DNA of 45,077 nt from Synergistaceae bacterium (lineage in GTDB: Bacteria > Synergistota > Synergistia > Synergistales > Thermovirgaceae). The notes below the pieces were generated by a model, which searched no databases, had not been told where the DNA came from, and was given only the letters and a program-made list of their open reading frames with translations. Every line of letters begins with the position of its first letter. Positions within the stretch are counted from its first letter, which is position 1. Of the stretch, positions 34,238 through 42,466 are shown in pieces. The DNA lies in contig JAAYDT010000012.1 of assembly GCA_012729145.1 (NCBI GenBank), positions 1-45,077 of the forward strand. The letters are read 5' to 3'. Made by a program: the position numbers and the translations under genes.

Positions 34238-35569
34238 ATGGCAAAAAAGGTCCAGGTATTCAAGTGCAGCGAATGCGGCTACCAGAGCCCTACCTGGTCG
34301 GGGAGGTGCCCGTCCTGCCAGGAGTGGGGCTCCCTTGTGGAGATGATCTCTCCCTCGGGGCCGGTCAAGCCGGGGTTGAAGGCCAAGCCGTCTTTCATAC
34401 CCGACATAGCCCTTCCCCGGAGGTTCGCCAGCGGGATCGGGGAGTTCGACAGGGTATTGGGGGGAGGCTTCGTACCCGGGACGGTGACCCTCCTCGGCGG
34501 TGAGCCGGGCGTCGGGAAATCGACGCTGCTTTTGCAGGCCTGCGCCGCCATGGCCGCTGGTGGCCAGAGAGTCCTGTACGTTTCGGGCGAGGAGTCCCTC
34601 TCCCAGGTGGCCATCCGGGCGAAGAGGATCGGCAATGGCAACGGGGGCGACCTGGGAATAATCAGCGCCACCTCCATCGACGAATCCCTCGACTCCGTCG
34701 AGGGAAGCTCCATAGCCGTCTTCGACAGCATCCAGTCCTTCACCGTCGAAGAGGAGGGAGGATTCCCGGGGACGCCCACCCAGGTAAGGGCCGTCGCGCA
34801 GAAGATCATTGAAAGGTCAAAGGCCACGGCAGTGCCGTCGGTCATCATAGGGCATATCACCAAGCAGGGTTCCATCGCGGGGCCCAAACTGCTGGAGCAC
34901 ATGGTGGACGTGGTCCTGATGTTCGCCGGGGACAGGTCGTCGCCCTACAGGCTTCTGAGGTCATACAAGAACCGTTTCGGGAGCACCGACGAGCTCGGGG
35001 TCTTCGAGATGAGCGACAAGGGGCTTGTACCGGTACAGGATCCCAGCAGGCTATTCTGGAGCACCGCCGGCGAGCCCGTCTCGGGGGTGGCCATGGGGGT
35101 CATCATGGAGGGCTCCAGGCCCTTTGTGGCTGAGATCCAGGCACTGGTTGCGCCCACCCCCTTCCCCTACCCCAAGAGGACCGCCAGGGGGATCGACGCG
35201 GGGAGGCTGCAGCTGATGCTGGCCGTGCTGGACAGGAGATGCGGCATATCAACGGGATCCCTTGACGTCTTCGTAAACGTTGCCGGGGGAATGTCCGTCA
35301 AGGACCCCCATGCGGACCTGGCCCTTTGCATGTCCGTGGCCTCGGCGGCGCTGGATGCGCCACTTCCTCACGACTGCTGCTTCATCGGCGAGGTGGGTCT
35401 GGCTGGGGAGGTCAGGCCGGCGGTCAGGACCCCCCTGAGGGCCAGGGAGGCGGCGAGGCTAGGTTTCAAAAGGATAATGATCAGCAGGTACGAGAGCGAC
35501 GAGATGCCCCCCGGCGTCTCGCTGGTCCGGGTGGGCAACCTGAAAGAGGCATTGAGGGTGATGGGATGA
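34238..35569 (+). CDS. radA: DNA repair protein RadA
   Basis: RadA (Sms) is a helicase-like ATPase that helps branch migration in recombination. The 443-residue protein has the zinc finger C10/C13/C24/C27 (CSECG, CPSC), Walker A GGEPGVGKST at 87-96, the RadA-specific KNRFGS motif in YKNRFGSTDELGVFEM, and a Lon-protease-like C-terminal domain. ATG 34238 lies 5 bases after GGGG; GTG 34232 is an alternative. It overlaps nfeD by four bases. Confidence 0.96.
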   Translation: MAKKVQVFKCSECGYQSPTWSGRCPSCQEWGSLVEMISPSGPVKPGLKAKPSFIPDIALPRRFASGIGEFDRVLGGGFVPGTVTLLGGEPGVGKSTLLLQACAAMAAGGQRVLYVSGEESLSQVAIRAKRIGNGNGGDLGIISATSIDESLDSVEGSSIAVFDSIQSFTVEEEGGFPGTPTQVRAVAQKIIERSKATAVPSVIIGHITKQGSIAGPKLLEHMVDVVLMFAGDRSSPYRLLRSYKNRFGSTDELGVFEMSDKGLVPVQDPSRLFWSTAGEPVSGVAMGVIMEGSRPFVAEIQALVAPTPFPYPKRTARGIDAGRLQLMLAVLDRRCGISTGSLDVFVNVAGGMSVKDPHADLALCMSVASAALDAPLPHDCCFIGEVGLAGEVRPAVRTPLRAREAARLGFKRIMISRYESDEMPPGVSLVRVGNLKEALRVMG

Positions 35570-36906
35570 AGAAAAGATCGCCTTTACTGTTGGCGGTGGC
35601 GCTGGCGGTCGCCGCCGTTCTCCTTGCCGTGGCTGTTCCCGCCCTCTGCGAGGAGCCTTCCGCCCCTCGCCAGGGGAAGGTATCGGTCGTGGCCGTTACT
35701 TCCGCCGAGGGGATAGTGGGGATCGCTTACGAGGAGCACATAAGGGAGTCCATGGATATGGCCGAGGAGGAGGGGGCGGCCATCATGGTCCTTGTGATGG
35801 ACACCCCCGGGGGCCTGTCGTCATCGATGAGGGCTGTCATACAGCATATCCAGTCGGCCCCCTTCCCTGTGGTCACATGGATCTCTCCCTCGGGGGCGAG
35901 GGGGGCCTCTGCCGGGGCCTTCATCGTTCAGGCCTCGCACATTGCGGCCATGGCGCCGGGTACCAACATCGGCGCCGCCCATCCTGTGGTGGCCTCCGGC
36001 GGTGACATCCCCGACGAGGACATGAAGAAGAAGGTCCTTAGCGACTTCGCGGCCCAGATGAGGTCACTTGCCGAACAGCGGGGGCGCGACCCCGCTGCGG
36101 CCGAGAAGATGGTCACCGAGAGCGTCTCCTACACATCCACCGAGGCGCTGGAGGCCAGGGTCATTGACCTGATCGCAAGGGACATCGACGAGATAGTATC
36201 CTGGGCCAACGGCAAGACCTTCCTGGCAGGGGAGAAGGAGCAGACCCTCTCGCTGGAGGGTTACAGGGTTGTGGAGTACGAGATGAACCCGAGGCTCAAG
36301 GCCATCCAGTTCATCTCCAGGCCCGACGTGGCCTACCTGCTCCTGGTCGCCGGGGTGTTCGCCATAATCTTCGAGGTCCTTTCGCCGGGAGGGTTCGTCC
36401 TCGGTGTATCCGGCGGCGTACTGGTGCTCTTCGGCGCCTACGGGCTCAGGATGATCCCCTTCAACTGGGCAGGGCTGGTATTCCTCTTTGCCGGGGTGGC
36501 CGTCATGGTTCTGGACCTGATCGTCGGCGGGATCGGCATCCTGAGCTTCCTCGGCGCCGGGGCGATCGTTGTCGGGGGGCTGATCCTCTTCAGGGCTCCG
36601 GGAGGTGAGCTTTTGAACATGTCCTACAGTCTGATGATAGGGGCCGTGGCGGTCCTGGCGGGGTTCTTCCTGATCGCCGCCTGGGCCGTGTGGAGATCGC
36701 TCAAGGGCCGGCCCGTCTCAGGGAGGGACGGTCTCGTGGGTTGCAGGGTCCTGGCCGTAACGGACCTCTCCCCCCAGGGTAGCGTCTCCTGCCACGGCGA
36801 GATATGGAGGGCCAGGGTAGTCGATGACGGTTTCCTTGAGTCGGGTTCGGTAGGTATCGTCGAGATGGTGGATGGGCTTACCCTTGTGGTCAGGCCGGAG
36901 GGGTAA
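35566..36906 (+). CDS. NfeD-like membrane serine protease
   Basis: This matches the long NfeD proteins: a ClpP-class serine protease domain, membrane segments and a soluble OB-like domain. ATG 35566 gives 446 residues, with a signal peptide (residues 1-29), the nucleophile in SGARGASAGAF (S115), a helical linker, four membrane segments between about 275 and 400, and a C-terminal NfeD domain. Members pair with slipins, whose tails they cleave in archaeal examples. The start overlaps the radA stop as ATGA. A slipin gene follows 67 bases downstream. Confidence 0.88.
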   Translation: MKKRSPLLLAVALAVAAVLLAVAVPALCEEPSAPRQGKVSVVAVTSAEGIVGIAYEEHIRESMDMAEEEGAAIMVLVMDTPGGLSSSMRAVIQHIQSAPFPVVTWISPSGARGASAGAFIVQASHIAAMAPGTNIGAAHPVVASGGDIPDEDMKKKVLSDFAAQMRSLAEQRGRDPAAAEKMVTESVSYTSTEALEARVIDLIARDIDEIVSWANGKTFLAGEKEQTLSLEGYRVVEYEMNPRLKAIQFISRPDVAYLLLVAGVFAIIFEVLSPGGFVLGVSGGVLVLFGAYGLRMIPFNWAGLVFLFAGVAVMVLDLIVGGIGILSFLGAGAIVVGGLILFRAPGGELLNMSYSLMIGAVAVLAGFFLIAAWAVWRSLKGRPVSGRDGLVGCRVLAVTDLSPQGSVSCHGEIWRARVVDDGFLESGSVGIVEMVDGLTLVVRPEG

Positions 36907-36973
36907 CAATAAAGGGAGAGCGAGAAGGAAAGGGAAGCATTGAACCAGTCCCAAAAGAGGAGGTCGATGACAG

Positions 36974-37759
36974 ATGATAAGGGGTTTGCTGGACCTGTTG
37001 CTCAGCATGGGGAGCTACGTCGGTGCACTGATCATAATAGTGGTCCTCCTTGCGTCCGCGCTGAGGATAATCCCCGAGTACCAGCGGGGGGTGGTCTTCA
37101 GGCTCGGAAGGTACGTTGGCACCAAGGGGCCCGGGCTCGTGATAGTGATACCCGTGATCGATCGCATCTACAAGGTTGATCTCAGGGTGGTCACCCTGGA
37201 TGTGCCCTACCAGGAGGTCATCACAAAAGATAACGTGCCCGTAAAGGTGAACGCCGTCGTCTACTTCCGGGTGATAGACCCGGCCAAATCGGTGATCGAG
37301 GTGGAGAACTACATCATGGCCACGAGCCAGCTCTCCCAGACGACGCTCCGTTCGGTGGTCGGGAGGGCCGAGCTCGATGACGTCCTCTCCGCCAGGGACA
37401 AGATCAACCTCGAACTGCAGCAGATCATCGATGAGAGAACCGACCCCTGGGGGATCAAGGTCAGCGCCGTGGAGGTCAAGGAGCTGGAACTGCCAGAGGG
37501 GATGAAGAGGGCCATGGCACGACAGGCCGAGGCCGAGAGGGAGCGCCGGGCCAAGATCATCGCGGCAGAGGGCGAACTCCAGGCAGCGGAGAAGCTCACC
37601 CAGGCGGCCGTAATGATGGAGGGTTCGCCCATAACGATCCAGCTTAGATACCTTCAGACCCTCAGGGAGGTGGCCTCGGAGAACAACTCCACCACCCTCT
37701 TCCCGATCCCGATCGATATGATGAAGGCCTTCCTGGAGAGCAAGAAGGAAGGAAAGTAG
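36974..37759 (+). CDS. Slipin (stomatin-like, SPFH domain)
   Basis: Slipins are stomatin-like membrane scaffolds that partner NfeD proteases. The 261-residue protein has one N-terminal membrane segment (residues 13-29), [24 protein letters not shown] (start of the SPFH domain), [21 protein letters not shown], and a charged coiled coil [20 protein letters not shown] 36974 is 9 bases after GGAGGT. An out-of-frame ATG at 36967 is a shadow. A terminator follows. Confidence 0.92.
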   Translation: MIRGLLDLLLSMGSYVGALIIIVVLLASALRIIPEYQRGVVFRLGRYVGTKGPGLVIVIPVIDRIYKVDLRVVTLDVPYQEVITKDNVPVKVNAVVYFRVIDPAKSVIEVENYIMATSQLSQTTLRSVVGRAELDDVLSARDKINLELQQIIDERTDPWGIKVSAVEVKELELPEGMKRAMARQAEAERERRAKIIAAEGELQAAEKLTQAAVMMEGSPITIQLRYLQTLREVASENNSTTLFPIPIDMMKAFLESKKEGK

Positions 37760-37787
37760 GGGTTCCTTCCGCAGATCGTGTCACACG

Positions 37788-37820
37788 GGCGCGGAAAGGA
37801 TCTCCTTTCCGCGCCTTTTT
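37788..37820 (+). terminator. Terminator after slipin
   Basis: GGCGCGGAAAGGA (37788-37800) pairs with TCCTTTCCGCGCC (37803-37815); allowing a 4-base loop the stem is 12 bp. Five T residues (37816-37820) follow. The last two Ts also begin the leuS -35 box. Confidence 0.93.
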
Positions 37821-37847
37821 GCGACTTCTGGCCGGGACGGATATAAT
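37819..37847 (+). promoter_or_regulatory. Promoter for leuS
   Basis: TTGCGA (37819-37824) and TATAAT (37842-37847) have ideal 17-base spacing; the second is a perfect consensus hexamer. The -35 begins inside the T tract of the upstream terminator, so end and start of transcription are packed into the same 60 bases. Confidence 0.7.
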
Positions 37848-37904
37848 ATGTTCCAATCGCAAAAAACGCGGCATGGGCAAGCACCGCATCGAGGGGGACT
37901 GGGA

Positions 37905-40388
37905 ATGGGGTACGATTTTTCGACCATCGAGAAGAAGTGGCAGAAGCGCTGGGAGAGCGAAGGAACCTTCAACGTTGAAAGAGACCCTGACAGGGAGAAG
38001 TTCTACTGCCTGGAGATGTTCCCATACCCCAGTGGGGCCCTTCACATGGGACACCTCAGGAACTACTCCATAGGAGACATGCTGGCCCGGTTCCTGATGA
38101 TGGAGGGCAAGCAGGTCCTTCACCCCATGGGCTACGACGCCTTCGGGCTTCCGGCAGAGAACGCCGCCATCAAGTACGAGACCCACCCCCACAAGTGGAC
38201 CTGGGACAACATCGAGCACATGACGGACCAGCTCAAGAGGATGGGCTGCAGCTACGACTGGCGCAGAAGGGTCGAGACATGCAACCCCAACTACTACCAC
38301 TGGACCCAGTGGCTCTTCCTTCAGTTCCACAGGAAGGGGCTGGCCTACAGGAAGACGGCCCCCGTCAACTGGTGCGAGAGCTGCGGTACAGTCCTTGCCA
38401 ACGAGCAGGTCATCAACGACGGTCACTGCTGGAGGTGCGCCACGCCGGTGGTGAAGAAGAACCTCGAGCAGTGGTTCCTCCGCATCACAGACTATGCCCA
38501 GGAGCTGCTCGACTCCCTTGAGGACCTTCCGGGCTGGCCCGAGAGGGTCAAGCTGATGCAGCGCAACTGGATAGGCCGTTCCGAGGGCGTAAGGCTCAGG
38601 TTCGCCCTCTACGGGAACAGCGTGGAGATAGAGACCTTCACTACCCGGATCGACACCATATTCGGCGTCACCTTCCTGGCCCTGTCGCCGGAACACCCTG
38701 CCGTGTCCTTTATCGCCGACAGGTCTCCAAAAAAGGACGAGATAGAGGAGTTCGTCACGTCCAGCATGGCCCAGACTGAACGGGAACAGGCAGCTGCCGG
38801 GGGCGAGAAGAGGGGCATCGATACGGGTCTCTTCGCCGTGAACCCCGTAAACGGCGAGAGGGTCCCCGTCTGGATAGCCAACTACATTCTCATGGAGTAC
38901 GGCACCGGGGCCATAATGGGTGTCCCCGCCCACGACCAGAGAGACTTCGACTTTGCCAGGAAGTACTCTATCCCGGTCATCCCCGTCATCAACCCGCCTA
39001 CGGGTGAGGTCCTTGACGGCAAGACCATGGACGTAGCCTTTGAGGAGGACGGGATCCAGTGCAATTCGGGCAAGTTCGACGGGATGCCGTCTTCGGAAGC
39101 TCTCCCGGCCATGACCCAATGGTTCGTATCCAGCGGATGGGGTGAGAGAGAGATCAACTTCCGTCTCAGGGACTGGCTCATCTCGAGACAGCGATACTGG
39201 GGCGCGCCGATCCCCATTATCTATTGCGACAAATGTGGTGCCGTGCCCGTCCCCGAGAGCGACCTGCCCGTGGAGCTACCGCTGGACATCAAGATGAGGA
39301 CCGGTGTGAACCCCCTGGCGACGGCGGAGGAGTGGAAGAGGGTCCCGTGCCCGAAGTGCGGCGGGCCGGGGATCCGTGAGACCGACACCATGGACACCTT
39401 CATATGCTCCTCATGGTACTTCCTAAGGTTCGCCTCGCCCTGGACGGGCAAGGCCCCCTTCGAAACGGATGACACCGACTACTGGATGGCCGTCGACCAG
39501 TACATAGGCGGTATCGAGCACGCCTGCCTGCACCTGATCTACGCCAGGTTCTTCACCAAGTTCCTGGCCGACTGCGGCATGCTGAAGGTGAGGGAGCCCT
39601 TCACCAACCTTCTGACCCAGGGGATGGTCATCAAGGACGGCGCCAAGATGTCCAAGTCCAGGGGGAACGTGGTCGACCCCGACGAGATAATCACCAAATG
39701 GGGTGCCGATACTGCCCGCCTCTTCATACTTTTCGCCTCGCCCCCAGAAAAGGACCTGGACTGGTCCGACCAGGGAGTGGAGGGGGCCCACCGCTTCCTC
39801 CAGAGGGTGTACAGGCTCGTCGAGACCAACCAGGAGGGACTCCGGGGTGCCTCGAAGGAAGTCCTTCCCATGGCATCCATCAGTGACAAAAAGGCCAGGG
39901 ACCTCAAGAGGAGGATCCACTACACCATACAGCGCGTAACAAGGGACATAGAGGAGGAAAAGCAGTTCAACACCGCAGTGGCCAGGCTCATGGAGCTCTC
40001 CAACGACCTGGGCTCCTTCTCGCCCGCCTCGGGGGATGAATGGGCACTCTTCAGGGAGGGCGTTGAGGTGCTGCTTACGCTGCTGACCCCCATCGCTCCG
40101 CATATATGCGAGGAGATGTGGGAGATGACGGAGGGAGAAGGCCTCATATCAGAGCGCAGGTGGCCCCAGGTCGATGAGTCGGCCCTGGTCCTGGACAACA
40201 TCACCGTGGTCTTCCAGGTCAACGGCAAGGTGAGGGAGCAGGTGGACCTTCCCGCGGGGCTGGATCCCAGGGAGATGGAGGAGGCTGTCCTTTCCCATGA
40301 GGCCGTCGCAAGGCGCCTGCAGGGTAAGGAGATAATCAGGGTTATCACCGTTCCCGACAAACTGGTCAACGTGGTGGTGAAGGGATAG
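37905..40388 (+). CDS. leuS: Leucyl-tRNA synthetase
   Basis: LeuS charges tRNA(Leu). The 827-residue class I enzyme has HMGH at 47-50 (PYPSGALHMGHLRNY), KMSKS at 581-585 (GAKMSKSRGN), the CP1 editing domain, two zinc-like knuckles (CESCG with CWRC, and CDKCG with CPKCG), and a C-terminal domain with VNGKVREQVDLPA. ATG 37905 lies 7 bases after GAGGGGG, and the MGYDFSTIEKKWQKRW start agrees with homologues; the open frame extends upstream. The holA-like gene follows by 2 bases. Confidence 0.97.
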   Translation: MGYDFSTIEKKWQKRWESEGTFNVERDPDREKFYCLEMFPYPSGALHMGHLRNYSIGDMLARFLMMEGKQVLHPMGYDAFGLPAENAAIKYETHPHKWTWDNIEHMTDQLKRMGCSYDWRRRVETCNPNYYHWTQWLFLQFHRKGLAYRKTAPVNWCESCGTVLANEQVINDGHCWRCATPVVKKNLEQWFLRITDYAQELLDSLEDLPGWPERVKLMQRNWIGRSEGVRLRFALYGNSVEIETFTTRIDTIFGVTFLALSPEHPAVSFIADRSPKKDEIEEFVTSSMAQTEREQAAAGGEKRGIDTGLFAVNPVNGERVPVWIANYILMEYGTGAIMGVPAHDQRDFDFARKYSIPVIPVINPPTGEVLDGKTMDVAFEEDGIQCNSGKFDGMPSSEALPAMTQWFVSSGWGEREINFRLRDWLISRQRYWGAPIPIIYCDKCGAVPVPESDLPVELPLDIKMRTGVNPLATAEEWKRVPCPKCGGPGIRETDTMDTFICSSWYFLRFASPWTGKAPFETDDTDYWMAVDQYIGGIEHACLHLIYARFFTKFLADCGMLKVREPFTNLLTQGMVIKDGAKMSKSRGNVVDPDEIITKWGADTARLFILFASPPEKDLDWSDQGVEGAHRFLQRVYRLVETNQEGLRGASKEVLPMASISDKKARDLKRRIHYTIQRVTRDIEEEKQFNTAVARLMELSNDLGSFSPASGDEWALFREGVEVLLTLLTPIAPHICEEMWEMTEGEGLISERRWPQVDESALVLDNITVVFQVNGKVREQVDLPAGLDPREMEEAVLSHEAVARRLQGKEIIRVITVPDKLVNVVVKG

Positions 40389-40390
40389 GT

Positions 40391-41323
40391 TTGACTCACT
40401 TCATAGCTGTCACAGGCTCGGGTCCATCCCAGAGGGCTCTCCTTGCGGAGTGCATGAAGGAGCTCAGGGGCAAGGGTTTTGAGACCTTCGAGCGCTTCTC
40501 CGGAGAGAGCTGGCAGGACCTTTTCGGTGTGCTCAATACGGGGGGGCTCTTCGAGGAGAAGCGGGCTTTTGTCGTCGAGGGGGCCGACCAGCTTGGCCCC
40601 TTTCCGGAGGGCGCGCTCGACGGGCTTCTCAGGTCGGGCCAGTCAACGGTCTGTCTCCTCGTCTTCGAGAAGGACATCGCCCGGGGGCTCAAATCCCTCC
40701 CCGAAGGATCTTTCAGCCTCCGGAAGCCGGCCAAAGTGCCTTTCTGGTCCAGGGACAGGCTGCAGTGGCTGGAGAGGGAGGCCAGGGAACGCAGGATCAA
40801 GACCTCCAGGGAGGCACTTCAGCTCCTCGTCGAATGGGTGGAGGACCCCGCCGAACTGACCTCGGAGCTCGAAAAGCTCGGTCGCGCCTCGGGTGGCGAA
40901 CAGGTGGGACCGGAACTGGTGGAGTCCCTCGTGGTGGACGAGGGGGGCAAGCAGATGCTGGCCCTGCTCGACGGTCTCTGCCGGGGCGACACTGCTTCGG
41001 TCCTCAGGGTCCTCTCCTACCTCAGAAGAAGGGAAGAACCCCTCAAGATCATCAGCGCGCTCCACAAGAGGATGCGCATAGCCATGTATCTCTACGGGGC
41101 TTCCCAACCCCTTGCCCAGGCCGTGGAGTCGGCGCTGGAGATCAAGCCCTACCAGGGGCGGCTGGCCAGAAAGGCCGTATCGATCTACCCTAAGACCGCC
41201 ATCCGTGACTTCGTATTGGCCATGGCAAGAGAGAGCGCCGCGGGAAAGAGCGGGCTCGGGCGAGGGTGGGACGGCCTCGAGCTGGAGATCCTCAGGCTTC
41301 TGTCGACCCTTCAGAACAAATAA
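40391..41323 (+). CDS. holA: DNA polymerase III delta subunit-like protein
   Basis: HolA opens the beta clamp within the clamp loader. The 310-residue protein fits the family in length and architecture: FERFSGESWQDLFGVLNTGGLFEEKRAF early, PFWSRDRLQWLEREARERRIK, a middle helical region, and LRREEPLKIISALHKRMRIA near residue 220. It begins at TTG 40391, 2 bases after leuS. A neighbour, rpsT, is in the opposite direction, and holA next to rpsT is common in bacteria, which supports the call. Sequence similarity between delta subunits is low. Confidence 0.85.
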   Translation: MTHFIAVTGSGPSQRALLAECMKELRGKGFETFERFSGESWQDLFGVLNTGGLFEEKRAFVVEGADQLGPFPEGALDGLLRSGQSTVCLLVFEKDIARGLKSLPEGSFSLRKPAKVPFWSRDRLQWLEREARERRIKTSREALQLLVEWVEDPAELTSELEKLGRASGGEQVGPELVESLVVDEGGKQMLALLDGLCRGDTASVLRVLSYLRRREEPLKIISALHKRMRIAMYLYGASQPLAQAVESALEIKPYQGRLARKAVSIYPKTAIRDFVLAMARESAAGKSGLGRGWDGLELEILRLLSTLQNK

Positions 41324-41352
41324 AAGACCACGGGGACATCTCTTTCCCGTGG
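41318..41352 (-). terminator. Terminator for rpsT
   Basis: CCACGGG (41328-41334) pairs with CCCGTGG (41346-41352), extended by a wobble and an A-T pair. On the minus strand the hairpin is followed by TCTTTTATTTG, a U-rich tract. On the plus strand the sequence after it is not T-rich, so it mainly serves rpsT, though holA may also end near it. Confidence 0.72.
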
Positions 41353-41396
41353 CCTGAAGTTCTTTCTTTCGATGCTAAGGGGTCTCGGGGCTGCTC

Positions 41397-41669
41397 TCAG
41401 GCCTGCTCCTGGATCTTGCGGACGGCCTTGTTGAGCCTCGACTTCCTCCGTGCAGCTGTATTCCGGTGGATAACACCCTTCACCACCGCTTTGTCGAGCG
41501 CCGACTGGGCCTCGTCAAGCCTCTTGACGGCCAGCTCCAGGTCATTGCTGTTGACGGCTTCCAGGACCTTCTTCGTGCTGGTCTTGCACCTGGTGGTCCA
41601 GTAGCGGTTGTAGATCCTGTTCCTTTCGGACGTCCGCACCCTTTTTTCGGCGGATCTCTTGTTTGGCAT
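41397..41669 (-). CDS. rpsT: 30S ribosomal protein S20
   Basis: S20 is a three-helix small-subunit protein that binds the bottom of 16S rRNA. The 90-residue protein starts at ATG 41669 (MPNKRSAEKRVRTSERNR), 5 bases after a GGGGGTGA. Features are RNTAARRKSRLNKAVRK near the C terminus and its basic composition. The open frame extends to 41822 without homology. It is convergent with the holA-like gene and divergent from the PrsW gene. Confidence 0.96.
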   Translation of the reverse strand: MPNKRSAEKRVRTSERNRIYNRYWTTRCKTSTKKVLEAVNSNDLELAVKRLDEAQSALDKAVVKGVIHRNTAARRKSRLNKAVRKIQEQA

Positions 41670-41696
41670 TGTGTCACCCCCTTTACAGGCAGGCCA

Positions 41697-41727
41697 CATT
41701 TTAACATGGCGGTTGCCATATCCGCAA
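41697..41727 (-). promoter_or_regulatory. Possible promoter for rpsT
   Basis: On the minus strand TTGCGG (41727-41722) and TAAAAT are spaced by about 18 bases. The rpsT start is about 28 bases downstream of the -10. The match is moderate. Confidence 0.35.
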
Positions 41728-41796
41728 CAAGCGGAGATTATTATACCCGTGTCAAACCAGAAGATTCTATCATGAAACGCAAGGGAGGGTAAGAGA

Positions 41797-42450
41797 TTGG
41801 AGATCGGTGTCGGTCTTGTCACTGCCTTGGCTGTCGCGCCGGGGCTTGCCCTCCTCTGGTGGTTCTACAACAAGGACGTGCTGGAGCCGGAACCGCTATC
41901 GCTGGTATTCTCGGCCTTCTTCCGGGGGATGCTCTTCGTCTTCCCAGCGGGATTTGTGGAGAAGATCACCGGCGGCTTCCTCGCCTTCTCCCCCCTGATC
42001 ACTGCCTTCGTCGGAGTGTCTCTTGTCGAGGAATACTTCAAGTGGATCGCCCTCCGGCGCTACATCCTTTCCCCCGAGTGCGACGAATGCTACGACGGCA
42101 TAGTCTACGGCACCAGCGTTGCCCTGGGGTTCGCCACCATGGAGAACATCTTCTACGTGGTGGGCGCCATCAACCCCTGGGCAGTGGCGGGGTGGAGGGC
42201 CCTTCTCTCGGTGCCGCTCCACGGTCTCTGCGGGCTTATGATGGGCTACGAGGCGGCCAGGCAGAAAATGACCACCGGGACCCCCTTCAACGTTGGCAGG
42301 ATACTCCTCGCTCCCGTCCTCGCTCACGGTGCCTTCAACTACCTTCTACTGACGGGGACATTCGGGGGGTTCATGGGTGCCGTCGGGCTGGTCTTCGCCA
42401 TGTGGGTCGGCGGTTTCACAATGATGAAAAGATCCAGGACCTGCGCGTGA
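41797..42450 (+). CDS. PrsW-family intramembrane metalloprotease
   Basis: PrsW enzymes cleave substrates such as anti-sigma factors inside the membrane. The 217-residue protein has about seven hydrophobic segments and the family motifs: E78-E79 (SLVEEYFK), E116 (GFATMENIFY), H142 (LHGLCG) and H177 (AHGAFN). It begins at TTG 41797, preceded by AGGGAGGG. A pair of cysteines in the 95-98 loop (ECDEC) is unusual. No anti-sigma factor gene is nearby, so the substrate is unknown. dinG follows by 16 bases. Confidence 0.88.
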   Translation: MEIGVGLVTALAVAPGLALLWWFYNKDVLEPEPLSLVFSAFFRGMLFVFPAGFVEKITGGFLAFSPLITAFVGVSLVEEYFKWIALRRYILSPECDECYDGIVYGTSVALGFATMENIFYVVGAINPWAVAGWRALLSVPLHGLCGLMMGYEAARQKMTTGTPFNVGRILLAPVLAHGAFNYLLLTGTFGGFMGAVGLVFAMWVGGFTMMKRSRTCA

Positions 42451-42466
42451 TGGAGGCGCCCTGCCC

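Noticed and set aside
37662-39119. 485-codon minus-strand frame opposite slipin and leuS
   Set aside because: It runs through the terminator and promoter between slipin and leuS and has no domain.
41740-41755. TTGACA and TATAAT on the minus strand upstream of rpsT
   Set aside because: Both hexamers are perfect, but only 4 bases separate them, so they cannot act as one promoter; each may belong to another weak site.
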